Source: Bryobacterales bacterium F-183 (GTDB taxonomy: Bacteria > Acidobacteriota > Terriglobia > Bryobacterales > Bryobacteraceae). Taken from it: a stretch of DNA of 64,000 nucleotides. Location of the stretch: assembly GCA_016865505.2 (NCBI GenBank), contig AP025252.1, positions 1,488,001 through 1,552,000 on the forward strand, written 5' to 3'. The notes under the pieces were generated by a model. The model worked only from the letters and a program-made list of their open reading frames with translations. It searched no databases and was not told the DNA's origin. A program made the position numbers and the translations under genes. Numbering within the stretch: the first letter of the stretch is position 1; each line of letters opens with the position of its first letter. Positions 8,967 through 17,239 of this stretch are shown here, one piece after another.

Positions 8967-9806
8967 TTGGCTGACGATCAGCAGCGTTTGGAGATAGGGC
9001 ATAGCGGGGGTATTAGCGCGCCGCTGCGGTTCCCGCTGCGTTTGGTGACGTGGAACATCGAACGCGGGTACCGGCTGAACGACATCGCGCGTACGTTGCA
9101 GGAGTTGAAGGCGGACATCTGCCTGCTGCAGGAAGTGGACCGGAATGTACGGCGGACGTCGAACCGGCATGTGGCGCGGGAGTTGGCGTCGCGACTGGGG
9201 TTCCACTTTGCGCTGGGGATCGCGTTTGAAGAAGTGACGCAGGGCAAGGGCGCGTTTCAGGGTCAGGCGACGTTGTCGAGGTATCCGTTTCGCGCGGCGC
9301 GGGTGTTGACGTTTCAGAGGCAGTCCGGGTTTTGGAAGCCGCGGTGGTTTGTGCCGGATACGCCGCCGTTTCAGGAGCGGTTGGGCGGGCGGATTGCATT
9401 GAGGACGGACTTTGAACGGCCGCGGATTGTGATGTACAACCTGCATTTGGAAAGCCGGGGTCCTGAGGAGTTGCGGGCGCGGCAGTTGGAAGAGGTTTTG
9501 CGGGATGCGCCGAGTGATGCGGCGGTGGTGATCGCCGGGGATTTGAATACGAAAGCGGGGCCGCACTCACCGTGTGTCGAGTTGCTGCGGAAGGCGGGGT
9601 TCCAAGATGCGGTGGGCCAGCCGGAACTGTTCACGACGAGTCGCGGCGGGGCGTTGGCGAAGTTGTTTATTGCGGGGGCGCTCGATTGGATTTGGTATCG
9701 GGGTCCGGTGGGGTTAGAGGCGCCGGGCGAAGTGCAGAGGCAGATACGCGTGTCGGATCATTATCCATTGGTGGCGGAGTTTCATGAACGTATTGCGCAA
9801 CGTTGA
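8967..9806 (+). CDS. Endonuclease/exonuclease/phosphatase family hydrolase
   Basis: The product is about 279 residues if the TTG at 8967 is used; GAGG lies 4 bases upstream, a short spacing, so the start is uncertain. The EEP fold is clear: LVTWNIERG, DICLLQEVD (metal-binding Glu), YNLHLES, VIAGDLNTKAG and the C-terminal VSDHYPLVAEF, which contains the conserved Asp-His pair. The family contains DNases, sphingomyelinases and phosphoinositide phosphatases. No signal peptide is seen, so a cytoplasmic phosphodiesterase is likely. The 3' end overlaps the enoyl-CoA hydratase gene by 23 bases. Confidence 0.8.
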   Translation: MADDQQRLEIGHSGGISAPLRFPLRLVTWNIERGYRLNDIARTLQELKADICLLQEVDRNVRRTSNRHVARELASRLGFHFALGIAFEEVTQGKGAFQGQATLSRYPFRAARVLTFQRQSGFWKPRWFVPDTPPFQERLGGRIALRTDFERPRIVMYNLHLESRGPEELRARQLEEVLRDAPSDAAVVIAGDLNTKAGPHSPCVELLRKAGFQDAVGQPELFTTSRGGALAKLFIAGALDWIWYRGPVGLEAPGEVQRQIRVSDHYPLVAEFHERIAQR

Positions 9807-10551
9807 AGACAGCATCGCGGTTCTGACATTGGATCGTCCGGAGCGGCGGAATGCGCTGTCTCTGGAGTTGATGCGTGAGATGCTGGGGCATCTGGATGCG
9901 ATTGCTGCGGATGTTTCGATTCGTGTGGTGATTCTGCGGGCGGCGGGCAAGGTGTTCTGTTCCGGGCACGACTTGAGTGAGATGACCGGGCGTACGCTCA
10001 ACGAGTATCGCGAGATCTTTGATGTTTGTGCGCAGATGATGGAGCGGATCCAGAGCATCCCGCAGCCGGTGATTGCGGAGGTGCAGGGTATCGCGACGGC
10101 AGCGGGGTGCCAACTGGTGTGTACCTGCGATCTGGCGGTGGCGAGTGACGCTGCTGGGTTCGCGACGCCGGGGGTACGCATTGGGCTGTTCTGTACGACG
10201 CCGATGGTCGCGCTGACGCGGACTGTGGGGCGCAAGCGTGCGATGGAAATGCTGCTGACGGGGCGTATGGTTCCGGCTGCCGAGGCGGCGGAGTGGGGCA
10301 TCGTGAATCGGGTGGTGGCTGCGGAAGCGCTGGCGGAAGAGACGATGCGGCTGGCGCGTGAGATCGTGGCGGCGAGCGGCTTGGTGGTGGGCTTGGGCAA
10401 AGATGCGTTCTATCGCCAGATCGAGTTGGAGCAGGCTGGTGCGTACGGGATGGCGAAGGATGTGATGTCCATGAACGCGCTGGCCGGCGATGCGCAGGAA
10501 GGGATCGGCGCGTTCTTAGAGAAACGCAAGCCGTGTTGGAAAGGACAATAA
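9784..10551 (+). CDS. Enoyl-CoA hydratase/isomerase family protein
   Basis: This 255-residue crotonase-fold protein carries LDRPERRNALSLELM near the N-terminus, FCSGHDLSEM (first oxyanion-hole region), and QGIATAAGCQLVCTCDLAVAS (second oxyanion-hole segment), then the usual GLFCTTPMVALTRTVG block. Crotonase proteins hydrate or isomerise acyl-CoA thioesters, typically in fatty-acid or amino-acid breakdown. The motif spelling resembles the ECHDC3-like branch, whose substrate is not settled. It overlaps the phosphodiesterase gene upstream and is followed within 6 bases by the FG-GAP gene. Confidence 0.87.
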   Translation: MNVLRNVEDSIAVLTLDRPERRNALSLELMREMLGHLDAIAADVSIRVVILRAAGKVFCSGHDLSEMTGRTLNEYREIFDVCAQMMERIQSIPQPVIAEVQGIATAAGCQLVCTCDLAVASDAAGFATPGVRIGLFCTTPMVALTRTVGRKRAMEMLLTGRMVPAAEAAEWGIVNRVVAAEALAEETMRLAREIVAASGLVVGLGKDAFYRQIELEQAGAYGMAKDVMSMNALAGDAQEGIGAFLEKRKPCWKGQ

Positions 10552-10556
10552 ACCGT

Positions 10557-11696
10557 ATGCGACCTTTGTTGCTCTGCATGCTTGTGTTCACTGCTGCCGT
10601 TGGGCAGGTGAAGTTCCGCGCCGAGGAGATCCAGGCGAAGTTTGGGATCGGGTATGCCGTCAGCATCGAGGATATGAATCGCGATGGCAAGCCGGATATC
10701 GTGGCGATCAATCAGACGCAGGCGGTGTGGTTTGAGAATCCATCGTGGACCAAGCACGTGATGCTGGATGGCGGCACCAAGAAGGACAACGTCTGCTTTG
10801 CGGTGAACGATATTGACGGTGACGGTAAACCGGACATGGCGATTGGCGCGGACTGGCAGAGTACGAATACAAAGTCGGCGGGGAGCCTGCAGTGGATCGG
10901 GACGAAGGATGGATTCCAGGTCCACCCGCTGGGCGAGGAGCCGACGTTGCATCGCATGCGTTGGGGCGATGTGGATGGGGACGGGCGCAAAGAGCTGATC
11001 GTACTGCCGCTGCATGGGCGCGGCAACGCGCGTACGGATATGGCGGATGCAAGCAGTTGGCAGGGCGACGGCGTACGCGTGCTGGTGTACAAGCCGGGGG
11101 CGGATCCGCTGCAGCCGTGGGCGATGGAAGTGGCCGACAACACGCTGCACATCACACACAACCTGATTGCTACGGATTTTGACGGCAAGAAGGGCGATGA
11201 GCTTGTGATCGCGAGCCGCGAGGGTTTGCATGTGCTGTCGCGCGGGAAGGACGGCAAATGGTCACGAATGAAGATCGGGAGCGGCGCGCCGGGCGAGGTA
11301 AAGCTGGGGCGGCTGTCGAAGAAGGTACGGGCGATGGCTACGATTGAGCCATGGCACGGCAATTCCGTGGTGGTGTATCGCGAGGGTGCGAAGGGCAAGG
11401 AATGGGCTCGCGAGGTTTTGGACGATACGCTGACCGGCGGTCATGCACTCGGTTGGGCCGACTTTGACGGGGATGGCGTGGACGATGTCGTCGCGGGTTG
11501 GCGCGATAAGCAGTACGGCCTGGCGCTCTATCGTTTGACGGGCGGTAAGTGGAATAAAGAACCGATTGAGACGGGCGCGATGGCGGCCGAAGATCTGGCA
11601 GTGGGCGATTTGAATGGCGATGGCAAGCCCGATATTGTTGCCGCCGGACGAGCGTCGTCGAACATCAAAATTTACTGGAACGATGGAAAAAAGTAA
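10557..11696 (+). CDS. Exported FG-GAP/VCBS repeat protein (beta-propeller)
   Basis: The ATG at 10557 gives about 379 residues and opens directly into a signal peptide (MRPLLLCMLVFTAAVGQ). AAAGGA lies 11 bases upstream. The mature protein contains repeated calcium-binding-like units: DMNRDGKPDIV, DIDGDGKPDMA, DVDGDGRKEL, DFDGDGVDDVV and DLNGDGKPDIV. These mark an integrin-type FG-GAP/VCBS beta-propeller. Such proteins act outside the cytoplasm in adhesion or ligand binding. The 3' end overlaps the nucleotidase gene start by 14 bases. Confidence 0.82.
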   Translation: MRPLLLCMLVFTAAVGQVKFRAEEIQAKFGIGYAVSIEDMNRDGKPDIVAINQTQAVWFENPSWTKHVMLDGGTKKDNVCFAVNDIDGDGKPDMAIGADWQSTNTKSAGSLQWIGTKDGFQVHPLGEEPTLHRMRWGDVDGDGRKELIVLPLHGRGNARTDMADASSWQGDGVRVLVYKPGADPLQPWAMEVADNTLHITHNLIATDFDGKKGDELVIASREGLHVLSRGKDGKWSRMKIGSGAPGEVKLGRLSKKVRAMATIEPWHGNSVVVYREGAKGKEWAREVLDDTLTGGHALGWADFDGDGVDDVVAGWRDKQYGLALYRLTGGKWNKEPIETGAMAAEDLAVGDLNGDGKPDIVAAGRASSNIKIYWNDGKK

Positions 11697-12228
11697 GACG
11701 AAGAAGTGGATCGGCGTGGATATGGACGAGGTCATCGCCGATACGCTGGGTGAGTTGCTGAACCGGTATAACACCGACTTTGGGACGAACATCAGCAAAG
11801 CCGATCTCATGGGAGTTCGGTTTTGGGAGAAGGTGCCGAAGGAGAATAAGCCTCGGGTGATTGAGTACTTCACTGATGGCGAGATCTTTGCGGATCTGCC
11901 GGTGTTTGAGGATTCGGTGGAGGTGATGCGGGAACTGCAGGAGAAGTACGAGGTGTTCATCACGACCGCGGCGATGGAAGTGCCGAGTTCGTTCAATGCG
12001 AAGTTCCGGTGGCTGGAGCGGCATTTTCCGTACATTCCGACGAGCCATATTGTGTTTTGCGGCGATAAGAGCGTACTGGCCGTCGATTATCTGATTGACG
12101 ACAACACGCGGCACTTCCGGCGGCTGCAGATGGGCGAAGGCATTGTGTTTACGGCTCCGCATAACGTGCACGAGACGGGGTACCGCCGCGTGGACAACTG
12201 GCTGGACGTACGGAAGATGTTTCTGTAG
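11683..12228 (+). CDS. 5'(3')-deoxyribonucleotidase-like HAD phosphatase
   Basis: The ATG at 11683 gives 181 residues and overlaps the end of the FG-GAP gene. The HAD nucleophile motif is WIGVDMDEVIADT near residue 10, followed by FITTAAMEVPSS (motif II Thr) and LAVDYLIDDNTRHF (motif IV acidic pair). This arrangement is that of the NT5C-like 5'(3')-nucleotidases, which dephosphorylate deoxynucleoside monophosphates in the cytoplasm. It may tune nucleotide pools. No other nucleotide gene lies next to it; the salvage operon is 43 kb away. Confidence 0.8.
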   Translation: MEKSKTKKWIGVDMDEVIADTLGELLNRYNTDFGTNISKADLMGVRFWEKVPKENKPRVIEYFTDGEIFADLPVFEDSVEVMRELQEKYEVFITTAAMEVPSSFNAKFRWLERHFPYIPTSHIVFCGDKSVLAVDYLIDDNTRHFRRLQMGEGIVFTAPHNVHETGYRRVDNWLDVRKMFL

Positions 12229-12244
12229 GCGCGGCTAGCGTTTC

Positions 12245-12775
12245 TCACGGTTTGTACAGCAGCGAGCGAAAACGGGCGGTGAGACGGCGTTCGCGGATGC
12301 GGCGCAGGGGCGCTTTGGCAAGGGTCCAAAGACCCATCACGAACAGCGCGATTCCGGTGGTGGCGATGAGTTGGGGGAACAGACGGTCCGGCCCTTCGAA
12401 GCCCATGCCTGAGGCGAGCCAAAGCGGTAGGCAGGCGACCAGGATCAGTGTGAGGCCGCTATTGCCGAAGGTTTGGCGGGGCGGATAGTCGCTGATGCGC
12501 AGGATGTGTTCGACGGCGTGGAGCAGGGCGGGCAGTTGTTCCGGCGCGATGGAGCCGTCGTAAATGAGAGGCGCGAACGCCATGGGCAGGATGCGGCAGC
12601 GGGAGCCGCTTGTGGTGGCGATTCCGAAGCAAATGGAGCTGGGTCCCATGCCCTGAAACTGGTAGTAGGACAGCTTCCAGGTGACGACTTTCTGGTTCTG
12701 CCAGGGGTCTGGGGCGTCGAATTCCGATCGCTGTTTGATGGGCAGCGGGATGTGGCGTGACGCAGCAGGGTTCAC
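12245..12775 (-). CDS. Membrane protein of unknown function (paralogue A)
   Basis: This 176-residue protein starts from a GTG without an obvious Shine-Dalgarno; the length agrees with its neighbour. A hydrophilic N-terminal half contains a PDPWxxxKVVTWKLSYYQFQ segment, then RCRILPMAFAPLIYDG and ISDYPPRQ, followed by two membrane spans and a basic tail. The gene at 12820-13371 has the same order of features (ADPWDEGRLREWRLVGYQM, YRVLPLALQPLFHNGEIPAEKIPALLH, SDYPPRR), so the two are tandem paralogues. I do not recognise the family. Confidence 0.65.
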   Translation of the reverse strand: MNPAASRHIPLPIKQRSEFDAPDPWQNQKVVTWKLSYYQFQGMGPSSICFGIATTSGSRCRILPMAFAPLIYDGSIAPEQLPALLHAVEHILRISDYPPRQTFGNSGLTLILVACLPLWLASGMGFEGPDRLFPQLIATTGIALFVMGLWTLAKAPLRRIRERRLTARFRSLLYKP

Positions 12776-12819
12776 GCCCGATAAGCGTAAAATCGCGGTG
12801 CGACTGACTCACGCCTCAG

Positions 12820-13371
12820 CTATAGTTCGCGTAGGATTCTCCGGGCTTTTTGACCGATGCGATGGCGACGGAGTTTGGTGAGCAGCGAGAGTGCGAGCAC
12901 CAGGCTGGATAACGCTACGATGCCGTGGGCACACCAGAACAGCGCTTTTGTGAGCATGCGGTCGCTTCCGCTACTTGCGGCGTACGCACCGGCGTAGACG
13001 ACGGCTCCGAATACAAGGTACGTGATGGCGAGGCCGGTGTAGGCGCGGCGGGGCGGATAGTCGCTGCTGCGTAGTTTGCCCTCGATGCGATGTAGCAGCG
13101 CGGGTATCTTTTCCGCCGGTATTTCGCCGTTGTGAAAGAGAGGCTGCAGGGCTAGCGGGAGAACGCGATAACGCCGTCCATCCGCCGCTTCGATGCCCAT
13201 CATGACATCGTGCGCCGAGCCTTTCTTGGGAGGGTAAGGCGGATGGATGGTGGTGGTGTGCATCTGGTAGCCGACCAGCCGCCATTCTCGAAGGCGTCCC
13301 TCATCCCAAGGGTCCGCGGTGTGGAAGACGCCGTGGTTTTCGACGACGACCGGGAAATAGTGAAAGTCCAT
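12820..13371 (-). CDS. Membrane protein of unknown function (paralogue B)
   Basis: This 183-residue protein is the tandem paralogue of the gene at 12245. It shares with it the DPW motif near residue 21, the RxLPLAxxPLxxxGxIxxExxPALLH block and a SDYPPR motif immediately before two transmembrane helices and a basic C-terminus. The N-terminal part should be cytoplasmic or periplasmic and soluble. The function is unknown. A third small membrane protein gene starts just upstream (13378-13707), so the three may form one unit. Confidence 0.65.
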   Translation of the reverse strand: MDFHYFPVVVENHGVFHTADPWDEGRLREWRLVGYQMHTTTIHPPYPPKKGSAHDVMMGIEAADGRRYRVLPLALQPLFHNGEIPAEKIPALLHRIEGKLRSSDYPPRRAYTGLAITYLVFGAVVYAGAYAASSGSDRMLTKALFWCAHGIVALSSLVLALSLLTKLRRHRIGQKARRILREL

Positions 13372-13377
13372 GGGCGG

Positions 13378-13707
13378 TTAGTCCCGGACGGCGAGCCACA
13401 CCAGAAATACGCTCGCCGCAGCGAGAGGCGGGGCCCAGTAGATGGAACTGAGGCCGAGCAGCGTATGCGTCTGGCGGCGGTAGAATTCACGGCCCGATTT
13501 GCGTTCGAGTTGCCAGCAGGGAGGCTGCATCCGGGCGTGCAGGTACAGGACCAGGGCGAGCGATGCCGCGATGGCGAAACCGGTTGCGGAGATCCACACC
13601 ACTACCTTGCTGGATCCGCCTTTGGCGAGCGCCGCTAAGGAAACCCCGGCGGCGACTCCGACCCAGTGGCCGCTGCCTTTTGTATCGCGCATCATCTCGA
13701 AGAACAA
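13378..13707 (-). CDS. Small membrane protein of unknown function
   Basis: The product is 109 residues with hydrophobic segments around residues 15-27, 36-55 and 86-107, separated by a basic stretch LERKSGREFYRRQTHTLLG. I see no known motif. The stop lies 6 bases before the start of the paralogue B gene, which supports a shared transcript. The N-terminus could also start at the second Met pair (MMRDTKG). Confidence 0.5.
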   Translation of the reverse strand: MFFEMMRDTKGSGHWVGVAAGVSLAALAKGGSSKVVVWISATGFAIAASLALVLYLHARMQPPCWQLERKSGREFYRRQTHTLLGLSSIYWAPPLAAASVFLVWLAVRD

Positions 13708-13736
13708 TGCGCAAAACGAGCGGCAAACTGGTCATC

Positions 13737-15089
13737 TCACGGAGGAGTGGCGACGTCGCCGCAGACGGGAAGCTTTTGCTGGACGTCCAGATAGTAGTTG
13801 AGGCCGTAGTAGAGGTCGCGCTTGGAGGCGTCGGCGCAGACGGGTGCGCCTCGCTTGGCGGCTTCGCGTGCGGAGACGCTCTGGTTCAGGACCGGGAAGG
13901 CTACCTGCTTCATGTAGAGCACCGGGATGAGGAAGAGCAGTGCTACGGCGACCATGGCGTGGCGGCGTTTGCCGAGGCACCAGATGGTTGCGATGCCGGC
14001 TACGACGGCGCCCCAAGCCGGTGGATTGGGGATCGCGACCTTGGTGAGGCCGTGGTCGAGCGCGGGGCCGAGGATGTGGGCAAGGGCGGGGATCACCGAA
14101 AGCAGCCAGGCGGACAGCGCGAGGACCCAGCGGGGCGAACGGTCTGCGGCGAGTCCCAAAAGTACGGCGACGCCGGGGACTACCGGCAGGATGTAGCCGG
14201 GGAGTTTGTTTTTGGAGACTGAGAAGAACACGACGCCCCAGAGCACCCAAAGCCCGATCATGGCGATGCGGCGGTCCTCATAGAGCGACTTGCGGAAGAG
14301 GACGCCGTAGAGCGGGGTCCAGGGGAAGACGGCGCCGAGCATCACGGGGATGTAGAAGTACCAGGGCTGGACGTGGCGTAGCGCGTCTGTGGAGAAGCGC
14401 TGGAAGTGGTGCTTGACGAAGAACTCGTCGATGAAGGCTTGGCCGTTGCGGAGGTAGCAGAGGACGTACCAGGGGGTGGCGGTGAGGATCGCCACGAGCA
14501 ACGTGATGGCCAGACGCCGGTACTCTTTGATCCAGAGAAGCCAGATCACGACGGGGGCGAAAAACACGAAGCCGGCGAGGCCTTTGGCGAGTACGGCGAG
14601 GCCAAGGAGGAGGCCTGCGACCCAGGCGGGGGCGCAACAGTAGACCGAGAGCAGCATGGCGGCCGCCGAGCATACGGCGAGCGGCATGTCGGTGACGGAG
14701 ACAAAGCCATAAGTCATCCAAGCGGCGGATGTCGCAAGGATGATGCTGCTGTAAAGCGGGACTGGGCTGCCTGGGAGGTTGCGCGACAGAATCCAGCAAA
14801 AGAAGACGATGAAGAGTACGGCAGAGAGCGTTACGGGCAGGCGGGGAGCGAGTTCCGGACCGAGGCCGAGTACGGTGCCGATGCCGGTCATCCAATACAA
14901 AAGGGCCGGTTTTTCAAACCAGGGATTGCCCCAGAGGACGGGGGTCACCCAGTCGCCGGATCTGGCCATCTGGCGGCCGATGGCGGCGTAGCGAGGCTCG
15001 TCGGGACCCAGCAGACCTACGTCCGAAAGGCCGCTGAAGTACAGCAGGCTCAATGCGGCGAGCAGGATGAGAGTCAGCAGACGGGACAA
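13737..15089 (-). CDS. ArnT-like glycosyltransferase (GT39/GT83 family membrane protein)
   Basis: This 450-residue polytopic membrane protein has the PMT/ArnT signature. LLGPDEPRYAAIGRQMARSG near residue 28 carries the conserved Asp-Glu of the first periplasmic loop, and WFEKPALLYWM is also typical. About ten hydrophobic segments follow. These enzymes move a sugar from a polyprenyl-phosphate donor to lipid A or proteins at the outer face of the cytoplasmic membrane. The acceptor is not deducible; lipid A is plausible since lpxB is 9 kb away. It is divergent from the HIT gene across 27 bases. Confidence 0.8.
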   Translation of the reverse strand: MSRLLTLILLAALSLLYFSGLSDVGLLGPDEPRYAAIGRQMARSGDWVTPVLWGNPWFEKPALLYWMTGIGTVLGLGPELAPRLPVTLSAVLFIVFFCWILSRNLPGSPVPLYSSIILATSAAWMTYGFVSVTDMPLAVCSAAAMLLSVYCCAPAWVAGLLLGLAVLAKGLAGFVFFAPVVIWLLWIKEYRRLAITLLVAILTATPWYVLCYLRNGQAFIDEFFVKHHFQRFSTDALRHVQPWYFYIPVMLGAVFPWTPLYGVLFRKSLYEDRRIAMIGLWVLWGVVFFSVSKNKLPGYILPVVPGVAVLLGLAADRSPRWVLALSAWLLSVIPALAHILGPALDHGLTKVAIPNPPAWGAVVAGIATIWCLGKRRHAMVAVALLFLIPVLYMKQVAFPVLNQSVSAREAAKRGAPVCADASKRDLYYGLNYYLDVQQKLPVCGDVATPP

Positions 15090-15116
15090 CTTTCAGTATA
15101 GAGTTAGACTGGAATT

Positions 15117-15668
15117 GTGACGAGGATTGCCCTTCTGTTTCTCGCCGGATTTGTGCTGTGCGCGCCCGCCCAGATGGTGGATTGCGCGTGCGATCTTACG
15201 AATCCGGAGGCGATGAAGGCGCGCCAGTGCAGCCTTTGCCTAGAGGCGGAAAAGCACCCGGAAGGCGTGTCCACCTTTGCCGTTAAGGACATCAATCCAC
15301 GGAAGCCGAACCGTCATTTGGTGTTGCCCCGCGTACATACCGCGAAGGGACATCGGCTGGCGGACCTGACGCCGCAGCAGCGCACCGAACTTTGGACGGC
15401 TGCCATCGCCAAAGCCAAGGAGTTGTGGGGCGAGACGGCGTGGGGCGTCGCAGTGAATGGCGACAAAGTTCGTACACAATGCCACGCGCACATACACATT
15501 AGCCGTCTGTTGCCGGGCGTCGATTGGGGGACTGATTTTGTGGAAGTCAGCAGTCCTGCAGAGATCCCTGTTCCCGGCGAAGATGGCCTTTGGATTCACC
15601 CCGGCGCGAATGGAAAATTGAAGGTCCATCGCGGCGAACAAATTACGGAAACCGTCCTGTTGCGGTAA
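15117..15668 (+). CDS. Exported HIT-like hydrolase
   Basis: This 183-residue protein has a signal peptide (MTRIALLFLAGFVLCAPAQ), a Cys-rich segment (CACDLTNPEAMKARQCSLC) and a HIT-type region with NGDKVRTQCHAHIHISRLLPG. The HAHIH triad corresponds to the HxHxH nucleotide-phosphate-binding motif. Secreted HIT-like proteins include the CDP-diacylglycerol pyrophosphatase group; the motif spelling here is only loosely similar, so the substrate is open. It is followed after 6 bases by the UxaA/GarD-family gene and probably co-transcribed. Confidence 0.7.
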   Translation: MTRIALLFLAGFVLCAPAQMVDCACDLTNPEAMKARQCSLCLEAEKHPEGVSTFAVKDINPRKPNRHLVLPRVHTAKGHRLADLTPQQRTELWTAAIAKAKELWGETAWGVAVNGDKVRTQCHAHIHISRLLPGVDWGTDFVEVSSPAEIPVPGEDGLWIHPGANGKLKVHRGEQITETVLLR

Positions 15669-15674
15669 GGAACC

Positions 15675-17213
15675 ATGAGTCTGCTCGACATCACCAAGTT
15701 GCCCACGGCCGAGAATTCGGTCATCCATCTGCATCCCACCGACAATGTCGGCATCGCGCGCGTGCCGCTCAACCCCGGCCAGAAGTTGAAGGTCGGTCCG
15801 TTTGAGGTGACCGCGAATAATGCGGTTCCGGCGGGACACAAGATGGCGCTGTTCGACATCCGGCCGGGCGAAACGATCATCCGGTACGGCCAGGTGATCG
15901 GGCGGGCTCGCGTGGACATCCACGCCGGCGACCATGTGCACGTGCAGAACGTCGCGTTTGAAGAGATCCACTTCAACTACGAGTTTCCGGAGCAGGAGAT
16001 TCCGTTTCCACCCGCGCCTGCCAAGATGCCGACGTTTTTGGGCTTCCAGCGGGAAGACGGCCGCGTCGGCACTCGCAATTACATCGCTGTCGTCGCGGCG
16101 TCGAACTGCGCGGCGCATACGGCGGAGTTGATTGCGGCTGCGTTCAAGGACGTCAAGCTGCCGGACAATGTCGATGGCGTGGTGGCGTTTCCGCATGGCG
16201 AAGGCTGCGGCATGTCCATCGGGCCGGATACGCGCCAGTTGCAGCGTACGCTGTCGGGCGTGCTGGACCATCCCAACGTCTCGTCGGCGATCATTCTGGG
16301 CTTGGGTTGCGAGGTCAACCAGATTGACCATTACCTGGGCAAGGATACGCCGCGGTCGAACCGGTTGGTGGGCATGACGTTGCAGAACACCGGCGGTACG
16401 ACATCGACGGTAGAAGCGGCGCGCAAGGCTGTGGCGCAGTTTATTGAGCAGGCAGCGGCGGAGAAGCGCGTGGAAGTTCCGGCATCGAAGCTGGTGGTCG
16501 GGCTGAACTGCGGCGGGTCGGACTCGTTTAGCGGCATTACGGCAAACCCGGCTTTGGGGTACGCGTCGGACCTGCTGGCCGAGATCGGCGCGTCGTCCGT
16601 GTTGGCTGAGACGACCGAGATCTTTGGCGCAGAGCATCTGCTGGTGAAGCGTGCGCGGAGCCGTGCCGTGGGCGAGAAGTTGCTGCAGACGGTGAAGGAC
16701 TACAAGACGTACCTCAATCGTTTCGGCGGCAGCTTTGACGACAATCCGTCGCCGGGCAACAAGGAAGGCGGGCTCACGAACATCCTCGAAAAGTCGCTGG
16801 GTGCGGTGGCCAAGGCGGGTACGTCGATGATGACGGACGTTGTGGATTACGCCGAACGCATCACCACGCCGGGCTTTGTGTTCATGAATACGCCGGGGTA
16901 CGACCCGGTGTCGCTCACGGGGCTGGCGGCCGGCGGCTGCAACCTGATCGTGTTCACCACGGGCCGCGGTAGCGCGATCGGCTTCCCGTCCGTACCGGTG
17001 ATCAAGGTGGCGACCAATCAGGCCATGTACAAGCGGATGACGCCGAACATGGACATCAACGCGGGTCGCATCGCGGAAGGCGAAGCGACGGTACAGCAGG
17101 TGGGGCAAGAGATTTTTGATATGTGTCTGCGTGTCGCGTCCGGGGAACGGACGTGCGCGGAAACGCTCGGTCACAAAGAGTTTGTGCCATGGCGTATCGG
17201 ACCGGTGATGTAA
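15675..17213 (+). CDS. UxaA/GarD-family sugar-acid dehydratase (altronate or galactarate type)
   Basis: This 512-residue protein has an N-terminal SAF domain (about residues 10-95) and a large UxaA/GarD catalytic region. Diagnostic segments are GFQREDGRVGTRNYIAVV, FPHGEGCGMS, LGLGCEVNQI, GLNCGGSDSFSGITANPALG and the GNKEGGLTNILEKSLGAVAKAG block. Family members dehydrate D-altronate or D-galactarate with an iron cofactor in hexuronate/aldarate breakdown. Length and order fit a fused UxaA. Which acid it uses cannot be told from sequence. A DgoD-like dehydratase at 31945 and a DapA-family aldolase at 26273 suggest wider sugar-acid catabolism. Confidence 0.87.
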   Translation: MSLLDITKLPTAENSVIHLHPTDNVGIARVPLNPGQKLKVGPFEVTANNAVPAGHKMALFDIRPGETIIRYGQVIGRARVDIHAGDHVHVQNVAFEEIHFNYEFPEQEIPFPPAPAKMPTFLGFQREDGRVGTRNYIAVVAASNCAAHTAELIAAAFKDVKLPDNVDGVVAFPHGEGCGMSIGPDTRQLQRTLSGVLDHPNVSSAIILGLGCEVNQIDHYLGKDTPRSNRLVGMTLQNTGGTTSTVEAARKAVAQFIEQAAAEKRVEVPASKLVVGLNCGGSDSFSGITANPALGYASDLLAEIGASSVLAETTEIFGAEHLLVKRARSRAVGEKLLQTVKDYKTYLNRFGGSFDDNPSPGNKEGGLTNILEKSLGAVAKAGTSMMTDVVDYAERITTPGFVFMNTPGYDPVSLTGLAAGGCNLIVFTTGRGSAIGFPSVPVIKVATNQAMYKRMTPNMDINAGRIAEGEATVQQVGQEIFDMCLRVASGERTCAETLGHKEFVPWRIGPVM

Positions 17214-17239
17214 GCGTCTAACTATCTATACGAGATCCA

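Noticed and set aside
15240-17174. Long 644-codon open frame on the minus strand
   Set aside because: It is antisense to the UxaA/GarD and HIT genes, rich in Arg and His, and has no domain character; it is a codon-bias shadow.
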